From Thalassobacterium sedimentorum (GTDB lineage: Bacteria; Verrucomicrobiota; Verrucomicrobiia; Opitutales; Coraliomargaritaceae): a stretch of DNA of 64,000 nt. The notes beneath the pieces are model-generated. The model was given only the letters and a program-made list of their open reading frames with translations, was not told the DNA's origin and did no database searches. Where the stretch lies: the NCBI RefSeq assembly GCF_031127905.1, contig NZ_JARXIC010000007.1, positions 62,001 to 126,000 of the forward strand. Reading direction: 5' to 3'. Every line of letters starts with the position of its first letter. The first letter of the stretch is position 1. Below, piece by piece: positions 1 through 9,282 of the stretch. Both the position numbers and the translations under genes were made by a program.

Positions 1-173
1 ACGCACTGGCCGGCAGCGACCTGCCGAGCATCGAAGTCCATATCAGTAACATCTATCGCCGCGAAGAAATCCGACAACACTCTCTCACCGCTCCCGCCTG
101 TATCGGCGTCATCTCGGGCCTAGGCTTCGACGGCTACATCGCCGCCTTGCGACACCTAGCTAAGCTCGATTAA
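1..173 (+). CDS. aroQ: 3-dehydroquinate dehydratase type II, C-terminal part
   Basis: Only the last 56 codons are inside the window, read from base 3 to the TAA at 171-173. The peptide contains EVHISNIYRREE, then RQHS, then GVISGLGFDGY, which match the substrate-binding and C-terminal segments of type II dehydroquinases. The family dehydrates 3-dehydroquinate to 3-dehydroshikimate in the shikimate pathway as a soluble dodecamer. The catalytic Tyr and His of the N-terminal half lie outside the window. Identification rests on motif recognition of a fragment. Confidence 0.85.
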   Translation, partial: ALAGSDLPSIEVHISNIYRREEIRQHSLTAPACIGVISGLGFDGYIAALRHLAKLD

Positions 174-265
174 AGCAGCGGCCAGCGACCTTATACATTT
201 TTCTTATATAACCCAAAGTCATTAGGCAGCAGCCTAAAAACCAACCAAAACATAAAGACAACATC

Positions 266-595
266 ATGGCAGACGAACCCAAAGGACTGAACAAACCCGT
301 CAAACTCAAAGCCGACCTGGCCTCCTTCCTCGGCACCTCCGAGCTTCCACGCACAGAGATCACCAAGAAGCTATGGGACTACATCAAAGGTGAAGGTCTC
401 CAAACTAAAACTGAGAATGGAAAAGCCGAAAATGCAGGCAAATACATCGTCGCTGATGCCAAGTTGTTGCCTATTTTCCGCAATACATTTTCGACTAGCA
501 AATCCGGTAAAGTTACCGACCTACGCAACTTGAACGAAGGCCAAACCATCAATATGATGCAAATGGCTGCCGTTGTCGGCGCCAACGTCGAGTAA
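266..595 (+). CDS. SWIB/MDM2-domain protein
   Basis: A 109-residue protein that is essentially one SWIB domain: KADLASFLGTSELPRTEITKK, then LWDYIKGEGLQ, then a core ending ADAKLLPIFRNTF. Small stand-alone SWIB proteins occur in Chlamydiae and Verrucomicrobiota and resemble the eukaryotic SWI/SNF and MDM2 fold. Their bacterial role is unclear; a chromatin- or DNA-topology-related role is only inferred. About 46 residues of lower conservation follow the core. It is monocistronic, with a strong terminator 36 bases downstream. A SNF2-type ATPase is encoded next door on the opposite strand, but nothing shows that the two act together. Confidence 0.85.
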   Translation: MADEPKGLNKPVKLKADLASFLGTSELPRTEITKKLWDYIKGEGLQTKTENGKAENAGKYIVADAKLLPIFRNTFSTSKSGKVTDLRNLNEGQTINMMQMAAVVGANVE

Positions 596-630
596 GCTCG
601 AAGCAGACGCTTCATAACAACTTCCCCAGC

Positions 631-660
631 GACTGCCTCTCACGAGGCAGTCGTTTTTTT
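631..660 (+). terminator. Rho-independent terminator after the SWIB gene
   Basis: A perfect 9-bp stem (631-639 with 644-652, arm GACTGCCTC) with a 4-base loop is followed by G and seven T. It ends the SWIB transcript. Confidence 0.9.
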
Positions 661-813
661 ATATCGACGCGCCCACGGCAGATCGCCTCAGGTATGAGTG
701 AGCGCTTTGGGGCATGAGCCGGCTCATTTAGATTTCTTCATTTCATTATACGATTTACGTCATTACTTTTGAGAAATGCCCGAACACCAGGCGAGACGCG
801 CATCGAGACAAAC

Positions 814-3324
814 CTACGCTGGCGGCAATAATTTTGCCAGCTCTTCCAGATCACCAAAATGCTCAGCCAAATCCTTCGCACTTCCCAAGTGACCGAGTGT
901 CCCCTCAAACAATTCACGTTTCTCTTTCTTCAAATGCTGGATACGCTCTTCGATCGTGCCCTGCGTGATCATGCGGTACACAAACACACGGCGATCCTGG
1001 CCAATACGATGCACCCGATCCACCGCCTGGCTTTCTACTGCAGGATTCCACCATGGGTCCAACAAGAATACATAGTCCGCTGCGTGCAATGTGATACCAG
1101 TGCCCCCGGCACGTAAGCTAACAAGAATCACTGCCGGGCCCTTGGTCTTCTGAAAGTTTTCAACAGGCTTGGACCTGTTCTTTGTCGCCCCACTCAACTC
1201 GAGCAAGGTCACCTGCGGGAAAGTGTCCTGAATCAAGGGCTTTAAACGCTTCAAAAGACTCACAAATTGACTAAATATAACAACTTTGCGCGCCCCATTC
1301 CCTCCGAGCGCCTCTTCCAAGCGAGTCAACAACATCTGCACCTTGCCACTTTGCTGAACATCAGCGCTGACATCGGGGAGCAGACCAGGATCACAACAGG
1401 CCTGACGCAGGCGAGTTAACAAAGCAAAAAAGTGCATCGACTGGGCCTGCATCGCGGCCTGCAAGTCATCGCCCAGCTCTTCACGACCACGGTTGAGCAA
1501 ATTTTCATATGTCTGACGCTGTAACTCTGAAATCGGGCAAATTAAGTCCATCTCAACCTTAGGTGGCAGATCCTTACCGACGCGATCCTTCTGACGACGT
1601 AAAATGAAAGGTGTCAACTGCTGACGCAACCGTTCACTAAACGTATCGCGAAATCCCGCATTTCCCACCTCCAATGCATCCTCAAAGCGTCGCCTGGACC
1701 CCAACAAGCCCGGCATTAAGAAACGAAACAGCGTCCACAAATCCAAAAGACGGTTTTCAATCGGCGTCCCAGTTAATGCCAAACGACAGTTCGCCCGAAT
1801 AGCGCAACAGGCCTGCGTCACCTTTGCATCGGGATTTTTTATCTGCTGAGCCTCATCGAGCACTGCGTAGCCAAACTCACACCTTTCAAGTAAGGACTTG
1901 TGCCGTCGCAACTGCGTATAACTGGCGATCCACAGCCGCGCCCCCGCGCCCGGCTTGGTGAAATCATTACCACTGCATAAGACTTCCGTCTGCAAGTCGG
2001 GATACCAACGTCGCGCTTCGTTCTGCCATACGGGGACCACACTGGCTGGGCACACGATCAGGCTATCCTCCGTATTATACGGATAATGCGAGAGTAAGGT
2101 CAGCACCTGCAGAGTCTTACCAAGTCCCATTTCATCCGCCAAGAGCCCGTGACAACCGAGCTCACGAAGCTTGGCCATCCAGCGCACTCCCTGCACCTGA
2201 TAATCCCGTAAAAAATCCGGAAGCGCTGTCCGGTCATCGGAGGCCTCTAATAAATGTGTACGCCAAGCCGAAAGCTCCTCTTCCAGATCTAATTCTGCGC
2301 CCCGCTCACCAAACAGGGAAAAGACCATATAGCGCGGCCAATTTTGCGCGGCCTCAACATTGTTTGCCGCCGCCACACGCCACTCCGCAAGCGCTGCCGA
2401 TTGATCATCACCGATCCGAACCAGACCAAGACCGCGCACGACATGCGTTCCTCGACCTGCCTTAGCCAAGCGCTCGACATCCTCTGGGTCCAACCACTGG
2501 CGCCCCAATTTTAGACGCCAGTCTACACGCATCGCTTCCTTACCCGCCGACTCCACACGCCCAATGACTTTAACCTCGCGCACCCCTTCCGCCATCAACT
2601 GCGCTTCATAATCAAGATCAATAAAACTAAAAATATCCTCCCAGCGCCGCCTGGTATGCGAAAAGAACGGAGCGATGCGCTCAGGATCATTCAGTATAAA
2701 ATCATTCGACTCACGCCGAAACTGAAAACCAGCCTCACGAGCGCGTCCCGTCAATCGCACCAATGCCTCCCGCTCCGCAGGATTCATAGGCGCCTCATCA
2801 CGCCTAAAAGCTGGCTCACGCGTAAAATCCTCATTAGTCCAATAGGCCGTCAGCCGCAAACCATTACGCAGACCGTGCAGGTGAGGTGTCAAACGTCGCG
2901 CAGGTGCGGATTCCTCGGCTTGAGTTGGCTTCACCCGATTTGCAGCCTCTACACTCTCCGGCTCCATTTTAGGCTCATAGGGCAAAGGATCAATTTCATC
3001 GGCAATCAATTCCTCAACTTCATACAAACCACCCACCGCGACTGCATCCCCCAGAGCAGCATCATCGGCCGAGCATCGCACCTGCGGCCCGCTGGCAGTC
3101 CACTCAATTACAGCATAACAAGTATCCTTACGCGCAAACTTACAATGTACAATGGCTTCATCATTAGACAATTCTACACCAGAAATTTGCCCTTGCCGAT
3201 AAATTTCCCGCCCACGGCGTAGTGCCTCATGCGAAAAAGACTGCTCCCAGTCCAGTCCCACGTTTTCAAACCACACTTCTAGAGCGGCAGTATTATAGAC
3301 ACGACTGGATAAACGCGAAGACAT
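814..3324 (-). CDS. SNF2-family DEAD/DEAH-type ATPase (helicase-like)
   Basis: An 836-residue Snf2/Rad54-type ATPase. Residues 397-404 (DEMGLGKT) are Walker A, 490-493 (DEAQ) motif II and 518-521 (TGTP) motif III. LLDPWWNPAVESQAVDRVHR followed by IGQ (to about 776) forms motifs V and VI. Proteins of this class translocate on double-stranded DNA and remodel protein-DNA complexes. The N-terminal 150 residues align by eye with the SWIM-finger region found in many bacterial SNF2 proteins, but the CxC...CxH zinc ligands are not all present (only VRCSA remains), so the finger looks degenerate. Single gene, no obvious operon. The exact biological role is unknown. Confidence 0.9.
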   Translation of the reverse strand: MSSRLSSRVYNTAALEVWFENVGLDWEQSFSHEALRRGREIYRQGQISGVELSNDEAIVHCKFARKDTCYAVIEWTASGPQVRCSADDAALGDAVAVGGLYEVEELIADEIDPLPYEPKMEPESVEAANRVKPTQAEESAPARRLTPHLHGLRNGLRLTAYWTNEDFTREPAFRRDEAPMNPAEREALVRLTGRAREAGFQFRRESNDFILNDPERIAPFFSHTRRRWEDIFSFIDLDYEAQLMAEGVREVKVIGRVESAGKEAMRVDWRLKLGRQWLDPEDVERLAKAGRGTHVVRGLGLVRIGDDQSAALAEWRVAAANNVEAAQNWPRYMVFSLFGERGAELDLEEELSAWRTHLLEASDDRTALPDFLRDYQVQGVRWMAKLRELGCHGLLADEMGLGKTLQVLTLLSHYPYNTEDSLIVCPASVVPVWQNEARRWYPDLQTEVLCSGNDFTKPGAGARLWIASYTQLRRHKSLLERCEFGYAVLDEAQQIKNPDAKVTQACCAIRANCRLALTGTPIENRLLDLWTLFRFLMPGLLGSRRRFEDALEVGNAGFRDTFSERLRQQLTPFILRRQKDRVGKDLPPKVEMDLICPISELQRQTYENLLNRGREELGDDLQAAMQAQSMHFFALLTRLRQACCDPGLLPDVSADVQQSGKVQMLLTRLEEALGGNGARKVVIFSQFVSLLKRLKPLIQDTFPQVTLLELSGATKNRSKPVENFQKTKGPAVILVSLRAGGTGITLHAADYVFLLDPWWNPAVESQAVDRVHRIGQDRRVFVYRMITQGTIEERIQHLKKEKRELFEGTLGHLGSAKDLAEHFGDLEELAKLLPPA

Positions 3325-3402
3325 CAGTACAGATTTAACCTGACATATTAGCTTTTAACCCAAGCACGCCGCAAGTAGAATTCACCCGCACACGAAATCA
3401 GA

Positions 3403-5862
3403 CTACCAGGTTAATCCAAAATCAAGTTCACTCAAATCGAGATAATCACCAGGATACTGACGTGAAACCACAATCCGCACGCGAAGATCGTAGGCATTAC
3501 TGGGGGCGTCAAAGGGTAAGTGGATCGGAACTGGTTCAGCACGATGTTCTATAGGTAGTCTCAAAGGCATCTCAGCCTGCAACGTGCGCCCCTCGCGATC
3601 CAACCAAATCACATGTAAATGGACACGATTATCCAGACTCACCTTCCAACTACCGGTTAGGCGCAAAGCATAAGACTTATTCGAAACCACAGGAAAGGTA
3701 CGAAAGATCGAAACAATATCAGCGCCCGAAACACGTAAGCCAGCATCCCTCCCTGATGCATGATGGCTAGCTTCCACCTTAAAATGCTCACTGGCTCGAT
3801 AGTCGAAATTCCAACCCTCGACCTCGGGCAGCGTTGGACCTAAGAAATTGCGCAATTCCTCCCCCACATGCTGCAGACTGGCATCCTGACTCAGACTCCG
3901 GAATTCCTCTGGCGCTCCTTCCAAAACTCCACGCGCCAAACGCTCTGGGCTCGATTGCCCCAACTCCAGATGCTTACGAACCGGCGCATATACTGATGCG
4001 TCATCAAAGTAAGCCTCAAAATAACTACGATAGGCCGTATCTGCGTCACGATAAGCATGCAACAAGGCCTCAATTCGCGCCTTCGGCGCCGCATCCAGAC
4101 ATGCGGAGACTAAAGCCAGCCGCGACTGATTAAAAGCGGCATAGAGTTCGGTCAGACGAAAAGCCTCAGAGACCACCTTTACACGTGCCAAAAAACGCCC
4201 TGCATCCAGACGCCCTGGCGGCGACACAGGCGCTGCCTCCCGAAGTATTCGCTCTGCAGCACTCAACTGATCACGCATCTGTTGCAACACTTGAGAGCTG
4301 AACAATGCAATACTCGACTCATCCTTATAGAGTTTTATCCACTCTGCCTGCCCTTCATGCTCATTTCGATAGTTCTCGGCAAGTTCGTAAAAGGCCCGCA
4401 TTGGCATTGAGGCCACCCCAAAGAAGCGCTCATAATACTCATCGAGTAAAACTCCGACTTCTTGTTGCGCATCCCACAACAGTTTCGCCCCCAACCATGC
4501 CTTAGCACCATCGAGTCCCCAAAATGCAGGCAACTGAGAAAAAAACACATCCACCCCTTCATCGGCCATAAATCGCAAGCTCTCGCCAACCCATTGGTTA
4601 AATTGCCGCGGATAGGGATAAGGCGCTCCAAAATAGTAATCCCAAGTAGCGACACGCTCGGCCCCCGAATCGACCCAAGCTCGAATGAGTTGCCGATCCT
4701 GCTGCCGAAAAGCAGGATCGTGCCACTGCGCACGATCGGAAGTCAGCACCGGCATCACACGTGGATGAATTGGAATAGAAGGAGCAGGCTCTGTCCAATA
4801 ATACGCAAGCGCAGTTAAATAACGATCTTCTCCTTTGGAACTGGTCCATGCGCCCCCCTCATCAAAGACAAGCTCCGCAACACGATTCATAAATGTAAAA
4901 ACCAAATCTGTATAATTCGGACGTCCTCTAAAATAACGGAGAGGCCTGACACTGGCCTCCGTTGCTGGTCCCGTATCGAAGAGCACATTATCATTAATCG
5001 ATAATGAGAAGCTCGTACTCTCAGGGTGCGCCCTAAAATGGCTCAACGCCGCTTGTGCCGCCAATTCCACTGCACGATGCTCTGTGAAGTCAGGCTGCGG
5101 ATCTGTGCCTCCATGCCCGCGGGGTGCCTTGCGCCGCCCATTCACTTCGGCAAACACCTCAGGATGTTGCTCAAACAGCTCCTGGGTAAAGACTCTCGCC
5201 AGATTGTGATTAAAGGAGTAAATAGAATTCAGCCGATTCCGCCGTGCAAAGTCAGTACTAACTGGATGAAAACGACGCTGCACAAAGCTCGGCTCTTCAC
5301 ACCAGGGCCTGTCAGGAAAAAAAAGACGTGTGACAGCAGCCCACTCAAAACCTAATTCATCAGCCCAATACCAACGTGCACCAAGCATATCCTCCATGAT
5401 GGCATAAAGAGCATGGCGCCAAGCAGACTCATCTGCCCCGCGAACCATAATTCGCGTGCGATCACGAGTGATTGAAAAAGCCCCTCCCGTCTGTCCCCCA
5501 TCCTCCGATAGCAGCAAATACAATGCATTCTTAGGCCGCCCCTCATACACAATCTGCGGCGACTGACCGTATGATGCTGCAAGTAATTCTTGAAAATCAT
5601 GAAGACTCGCCTTCAAAGGCTTAGTCACAGGCCCCGGTAGGACAATCGTATCAATCTCTGCCAGTGTAAATCGCCCAGAACCCAGCGGGTACTCCGGCTT
5701 CCAGCTTTGCGCACGTCGCTCCTGCGACGCAGTACAGAACTGCCCCAGAAAGACAACCAGAACTACACAAAAGAGAACTCTATAAAACTTAGCCAAAATA
5801 TTAGCACACAACCTGAGCAGGATACAAATGAATGCAAGACTCAGTGAGTATACACAGTTCAT
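3403..5862 (-). CDS. Exported DUF4838-type protein, glycoside-hydrolase-like
   Basis: An 819-residue protein with a long hydrophobic N-terminus. The likely signal segment is at about residues 25-46, ending near QFCTAS, so it is probably exported. The segment with SARW-like LGARWYWADELGFEW and PSFVQRRFHP, followed by RNRLNS and FNHN, is typical of DUF4838 proteins. Those proteins carry an alpha-glucuronidase-like N-terminal domain followed by a TIM-barrel-like region. The C-terminal 170 residues look like a beta-sandwich, possibly carbohydrate-binding. Polysaccharide degradation is inferred; no enzyme activity can be assigned. The start lies only about 35 bases beyond the rplQ terminator, so it may depend on its own weak promoter or on read-through. 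Confidence 0.7.
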   Translation of the reverse strand: MNCVYSLSLAFICILLRLCANILAKFYRVLFCVVLVVFLGQFCTASQERRAQSWKPEYPLGSGRFTLAEIDTIVLPGPVTKPLKASLHDFQELLAASYGQSPQIVYEGRPKNALYLLLSEDGGQTGGAFSITRDRTRIMVRGADESAWRHALYAIMEDMLGARWYWADELGFEWAAVTRLFFPDRPWCEEPSFVQRRFHPVSTDFARRNRLNSIYSFNHNLARVFTQELFEQHPEVFAEVNGRRKAPRGHGGTDPQPDFTEHRAVELAAQAALSHFRAHPESTSFSLSINDNVLFDTGPATEASVRPLRYFRGRPNYTDLVFTFMNRVAELVFDEGGAWTSSKGEDRYLTALAYYWTEPAPSIPIHPRVMPVLTSDRAQWHDPAFRQQDRQLIRAWVDSGAERVATWDYYFGAPYPYPRQFNQWVGESLRFMADEGVDVFFSQLPAFWGLDGAKAWLGAKLLWDAQQEVGVLLDEYYERFFGVASMPMRAFYELAENYRNEHEGQAEWIKLYKDESSIALFSSQVLQQMRDQLSAAERILREAAPVSPPGRLDAGRFLARVKVVSEAFRLTELYAAFNQSRLALVSACLDAAPKARIEALLHAYRDADTAYRSYFEAYFDDASVYAPVRKHLELGQSSPERLARGVLEGAPEEFRSLSQDASLQHVGEELRNFLGPTLPEVEGWNFDYRASEHFKVEASHHASGRDAGLRVSGADIVSIFRTFPVVSNKSYALRLTGSWKVSLDNRVHLHVIWLDREGRTLQAEMPLRLPIEHRAEPVPIHLPFDAPSNAYDLRVRIVVSRQYPGDYLDLSELDFGLTW

Positions 5863-5893
5863 TGCTGAATCGGATAAAGACCATCCCTCACAT

Positions 5894-5925
5894 AAAAAAG
5901 CCCGCTCTCATACGAGAACGGGCTT
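5894..5925 (-). terminator. Terminator after rplQ
   Basis: A 12-bp stem with one G-T wobble (5898-5909 with 5914-5925) and a 4-base loop. On the minus strand a run of T follows (5892-5897). It closes the S10-spc-alpha transcription unit. Confidence 0.88.
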
Positions 5926-5946
5926 GTAAAAAATAAATAGAGTCGC

Positions 5947-6525
5947 TTACGCGTCTTTCTTTTCTTCCGCCGCAGGCGCTTCTTCCGCCGCAGAAGCTTC
6001 TTCCGCCTTAGCTGGTTCTGCTTCAGTTGCCTCATCAGCTGCGACTGCTTCGTCTTCAGCCTTCTTAGCGACCTTTTTCTTGGCAGCCTTCTTAGTCGCC
6101 TTTTTGGCAGCTTTCTTTTTAGGCTTTGGATTGTAGCCTTCATCGTTACCATCAACGAACTCAATGAGAGCCATCTCAGCAGCATCACCGATACGTTGAC
6201 CGAGCTTATAGATACGTGTATAACCACCGTTACGCTCAGTGAATTCAGTAACAAGCTCGTCAAAGAGCTTAGCTACAGCCTTTTTATCGCGCACACGAGC
6301 AATCGCAAGACGACGATAGTGTAGCTTACGAGCCGCATCATTGGCCTTCTCAGCCTTCTTAGCGAGCGTGACGATCTTCTCAATAAATGGACGAAGGGCG
6401 CGTGCCTTGGATATTGTCGTTTCGATACGGCCGTGTGTAATGATGGCAGTCGCAAGATTGCCCATCATTGCGGAACGGTGAGGACCGGAAACGCCGAGTT
6501 TATGTTTTCTCTTATTGTGACGCAT
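5947..6525 (-). CDS. rplQ: 50S ribosomal protein L17 with Lys/Ala/Glu-rich tail
   Basis: MRHNKRKHKLGVSGPHRSAM at the N-terminus is the L17 signature, and the family core ends near residue 120-125. L17 is a 23S rRNA-binding protein near the peptide exit tunnel. At 192 residues the protein carries a C-terminal extension of about 65 residues. This begins with repeated KKAxKKA (histone H1-like) and ends in an acidic Glu/Ala tract. The extension is low-complexity and its function is unknown. Last gene of the cluster, following rpoA as in most bacteria. Confidence 0.95.
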   Translation of the reverse strand: MRHNKRKHKLGVSGPHRSAMMGNLATAIITHGRIETTISKARALRPFIEKIVTLAKKAEKANDAARKLHYRRLAIARVRDKKAVAKLFDELVTEFTERNGGYTRIYKLGQRIGDAAEMALIEFVDGNDEGYNPKPKKKAAKKATKKAAKKKVAKKAEDEAVAADEATEAEPAKAEEASAAEEAPAAEEKKDA

Positions 6526-6568
6526 TGTCTAAATTTCTTTCTTCTAAAGGGGAGGGAAAAGTGAGCGA

Positions 6569-7570
6569 TTAAAGTTCGCTACCCTTTTCAAGGAGGCGTT
6601 CATCGATCTTCATACCAAGTGACAGGCCGAGTTGTTCCAGCTTATCCTTAATTTCGTTAAGCGACTTCTTACCAAAGTTACGATACTTGAGCATCTCTTG
6701 CTCGGACTTCATGGCAAGCTCACCAACTGTAGTGATATTCGCATTATTGAGGCAGTTTGCAGCACGCACCGAAAGTTCGATTTCGTTGACACTCATATTG
6801 AGCAACTTGCGCAGACGATTCTGCTCTTCGCTAATTTCCTTGCTTTCGCTTTCGAACTCAATCTCGTCCTGAGAGACTTCATCAAATACATCCAAGTGAT
6901 GCTTCAGAATCGCAGCACACTGCTTCAAAGCATCATCCGGAGTGATACGTCCGTCGGTGGTGATCTCAAGGATCAACTTATCGTAATCCATGGACTGTCC
7001 AACACGTGTATTCTCCACAGAATATTTAACGAGGCGAACTGGGCTGAAAAGCGAATCGATTGGAATCACCCCGATAGGCTGATCTTCCTTCTTATTCTCT
7101 TCGCCGGTGCAGTAACCGCGCCCAACTTTAACTTCCAGCTCGGCTAAAAAGCGTTGTGGACGATCCAATGTGCAAATCACTTGCTCAGGATTGATCACTT
7201 TAAAATTGGCGTCTTCTTGAATATCGGCCGCTGTCACTTTACCATCACGATTGACATCGATCAGTAGTGTAACCGGTTCGCGAGACTCAGAAACAAGAAG
7301 CACCTTCTTTAAGTTGAGCACGATGTCAGTGACATCTTCAACCACACCACTGATGCTTTGGAACTCGTGCTGAACTCCATCGATCTTGATCGAAGTAATG
7401 GAGGCACCTTCGATGGAGCTAAGCAGCACGCGACGAAGAGAGTTACCAATTGTATGACCGTAACCGGTCTCAAACGGCTCAGCTGTGAAGGTGGCAAAAG
7501 TGTCTGTCGCGGTTTCTTCAACTTTGGACAGACGGTTTGGAAGTTCGAATTTTCCTAAGCGCTTTGGCAT
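6569..7570 (-). CDS. rpoA: RNA polymerase alpha subunit
   Basis: A 333-residue alpha subunit. The N-terminal dimerisation domain includes TAEPFETGYGHTIGNSLRRV, the assembly determinant. After a linker near residues 235-250 comes the C-terminal domain with NEIELSVRAANCLNNANI and GELAMKSEQEMLKYRNFGKK, the DNA and activator contact helices. It nucleates core RNA polymerase assembly. It lies between rpsD and rplQ, the usual alpha-operon order. Normal length, no oddities seen. Confidence 0.98.
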   Translation of the reverse strand: MPKRLGKFELPNRLSKVEETATDTFATFTAEPFETGYGHTIGNSLRRVLLSSIEGASITSIKIDGVQHEFQSISGVVEDVTDIVLNLKKVLLVSESREPVTLLIDVNRDGKVTAADIQEDANFKVINPEQVICTLDRPQRFLAELEVKVGRGYCTGEENKKEDQPIGVIPIDSLFSPVRLVKYSVENTRVGQSMDYDKLILEITTDGRITPDDALKQCAAILKHHLDVFDEVSQDEIEFESESKEISEEQNRLRKLLNMSVNEIELSVRAANCLNNANITTVGELAMKSEQEMLKYRNFGKKSLNEIKDKLEQLGLSLGMKIDERLLEKGSEL

Positions 7571-7636
7571 AATGGACTTTTCTCTAGCTGGTTACAATTA
7601 TTGCGATAATCGAATGAAACGATGAACAAGGCCGGA

Positions 7637-8245
7637 TTAGCGGCTATAGTATTCAACGATCAATTGAACGTTAATCGACGTTTCTGTTTCTTCAGCAGAA
7701 GGCAGACGATTGACGGTGGCTTTAAGCGCGTCCGCATTGAGTGTCAACCACTCAGGAACTGTGCGAGCCTGGCTCTCTTCCATGCAACGAGTGGCGAGTT
7801 GGCGAGAAGAGGTGCGCTCACGCACTTCAATTTCTTGCCCCTCTTTAACCATGAAACTAGCAATGTCTGTCTTCTGACCATCGACTGCGATGTGACCATG
7901 GCTGACAAATTGACGTGCCGCTGCGCGAGATTTGGCAAAGCCCAAGCGATAGATCACACTATCAAGGCGGCACTCTAACATCTTAAGGAAAATTTCACCA
8001 GTAACACCACGAGTGGCCTTAGCCTTTTCGAAAGTCAGACGGAACTGCTTCTCTGTCATGCCGTACATGAAACGAAGCTTTTGTTTCTCATTCAGGCCGA
8101 TTGCATAATCGCTCAGTTTACGACGAAGACGTGGGCCATGCTGACCGGGAGGGTGTGGCTTACGCTCAAATGCCTTGGTCGGGGCAAAGATAGCCTGTCC
8201 AAAGCGGCGATTGATACGAGTAGTGGGTCCTGTGTAACGGGCCAT
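7637..8245 (-). CDS. rpsD: 30S ribosomal protein S4
   Basis: A 202-residue primary 16S rRNA-binding protein. RLGFAKSRAAARQFVSHGHI followed by AVDGQ is the S4 domain. The N-terminus (MARYTGPTTRINRRFGQAIF) has no CxxC zinc motif. In other bacteria S4 autoregulates the alpha operon; no leader structure could be confirmed here. Confidence 0.97.
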   Translation of the reverse strand: MARYTGPTTRINRRFGQAIFAPTKAFERKPHPPGQHGPRLRRKLSDYAIGLNEKQKLRFMYGMTEKQFRLTFEKAKATRGVTGEIFLKMLECRLDSVIYRLGFAKSRAAARQFVSHGHIAVDGQKTDIASFMVKEGQEIEVRERTSSRQLATRCMEESQARTVPEWLTLNADALKATVNRLPSAEETETSINVQLIVEYYSR

Positions 8246-8304
8246 GGTATTATTTCCTTATTATCTGCTAACTAATTTGTATATGTCTGTGTGGCAGAGT
8301 CACA

Positions 8305-8814
8305 CTAGACACGACGACGTTTAGGCGCGCGACAACCGTTGTGGGGGACCGGAGTCACATCCACGATTTCGGTGACGATCATGCCAAGAGATTGGAGTGC
8401 GCGGACGGCTGAATCACGCCCCATACCAGGACCGTTCAGCTTGACGACGACTTCCTTCATTCCGTGCGACATAGCTACACGACCAGCGTCTTGAGTGACG
8501 ACCTGAGCAGCGTAGGCTGTAGACTTACGGGAGCCACGGAAATTGCACTTACCGGCACTGGACCAGGAAATGACATTACCGCGCGCATCACAGAAGGTAA
8601 CTTTTGTATTATTGAAAGTGGCGAGCACGTTCACGATGCCAGTAGTGATATTCTTACTACCTTTGGCACGACGGATTTTGACTCCGTCCAAATCGCTCTT
8701 AAGAAGATCCTCTGCAGTGACTTCCTTTTTCTTTTCAGGCTCTGCAGCTTCTTCCGTAGCAGCCGCAGCCACTACTTTTTCTTCTTCGACGGGTGTGTTT
8801 TCTTCTTCGCTCAT
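8305..8814 (-). CDS. rpsK: 30S ribosomal protein S11 with acidic N-terminal extension
   Basis: The S11 core starts near residue 50 ([20 protein letters not shown]) and ends with [13 protein letters not shown]11 sits on the 30S platform by the E site. The protein is 169 residues against about 129 for the usual family member. The excess is an N-terminal tract rich in Glu, Ala and Lys ([15 protein letters not shown]...). An AAGGA site lies about 8 bases before the ATG at 8814, so the extended start is probably real. Confidence 0.95.
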   Translation of the reverse strand: MSEEENTPVEEEKVVAAAATEEAAEPEKKKEVTAEDLLKSDLDGVKIRRAKGSKNITTGIVNVLATFNNTKVTFCDARGNVISWSSAGKCNFRGSRKSTAYAAQVVTQDAGRVAMSHGMKEVVVKLNGPGMGRDSAVRALQSLGMIVTEIVDVTPVPHNGCRAPKRRRV

Positions 8815-8845
8815 AGGAAATTCCTTTTAAGTGTGTATAACCAGA

Positions 8846-9208
8846 CTACTTACGGACTGGCTTAATGGCACCCTTGCGAGTGCGGGCATTTGTTTTTGTG
8901 CGCTGACCACGAACTGGAAGGCCTCGCATGTGACGCATACCACGCACACTGCGGATAGCGGAAAGACGCTTAAGATTAGCAGTGCGCTCACGACGAAGGT
9001 CACCTTCTACGATGTACTGCTTCTCACCCACGATGGATGCGAGCTGATTAACCTCTTCTTCGCTAAGGTCACCGGCACGGCGATCAGCATCAAAACCAGA
9101 CTCGGCTACGATTGCTTTCGCGCGAGTTGGCCCGATGCCATAGATGTAACGAAGCGAGAATTCTAGCTTCTTGTTTGCGGGGATATCGACTCCAAGGATA
9201 CGTGGCAT
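8846..9208 (-). CDS. rpsM: 30S ribosomal protein S13
   Basis: A 120-residue protein starting MPRILGVDIPANKKLEFSLR, with the helix-two-turn-helix segment YGIGPTRAKAI and a basic tail (RTKTNARTRKGAIKPVRK) that reaches the A and P sites. Normal length. The genes usually just upstream of rpsM (infA, rpmJ) are missing here; map precedes it instead. Confidence 0.97.
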   Translation of the reverse strand: MPRILGVDIPANKKLEFSLRYIYGIGPTRAKAIVAESGFDADRRAGDLSEEEVNQLASIVGEKQYIVEGDLRRERTANLKRLSAIRSVRGMRHMRGLPVRGQRTKTNARTRKGAIKPVRK

Positions 9209-9282
9209 GATATTAAGCGGTTGGTCACCCGCTGGATTGCGGGAAAACGGTGTAAAATAGTGATTTAAGTTAGTTTGAAAAG

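Noticed and set aside
2656-3222. 188-codon frame opposite the SNF2 gene
   Set aside because: No start signal or family pattern; overlaps a convincing gene completely.
5859-6263. 134-codon Lys/Arg-rich frame over rplQ
   Set aside because: Frame-shifted reading of the KKA repeats and Glu/Ala tail of L17.
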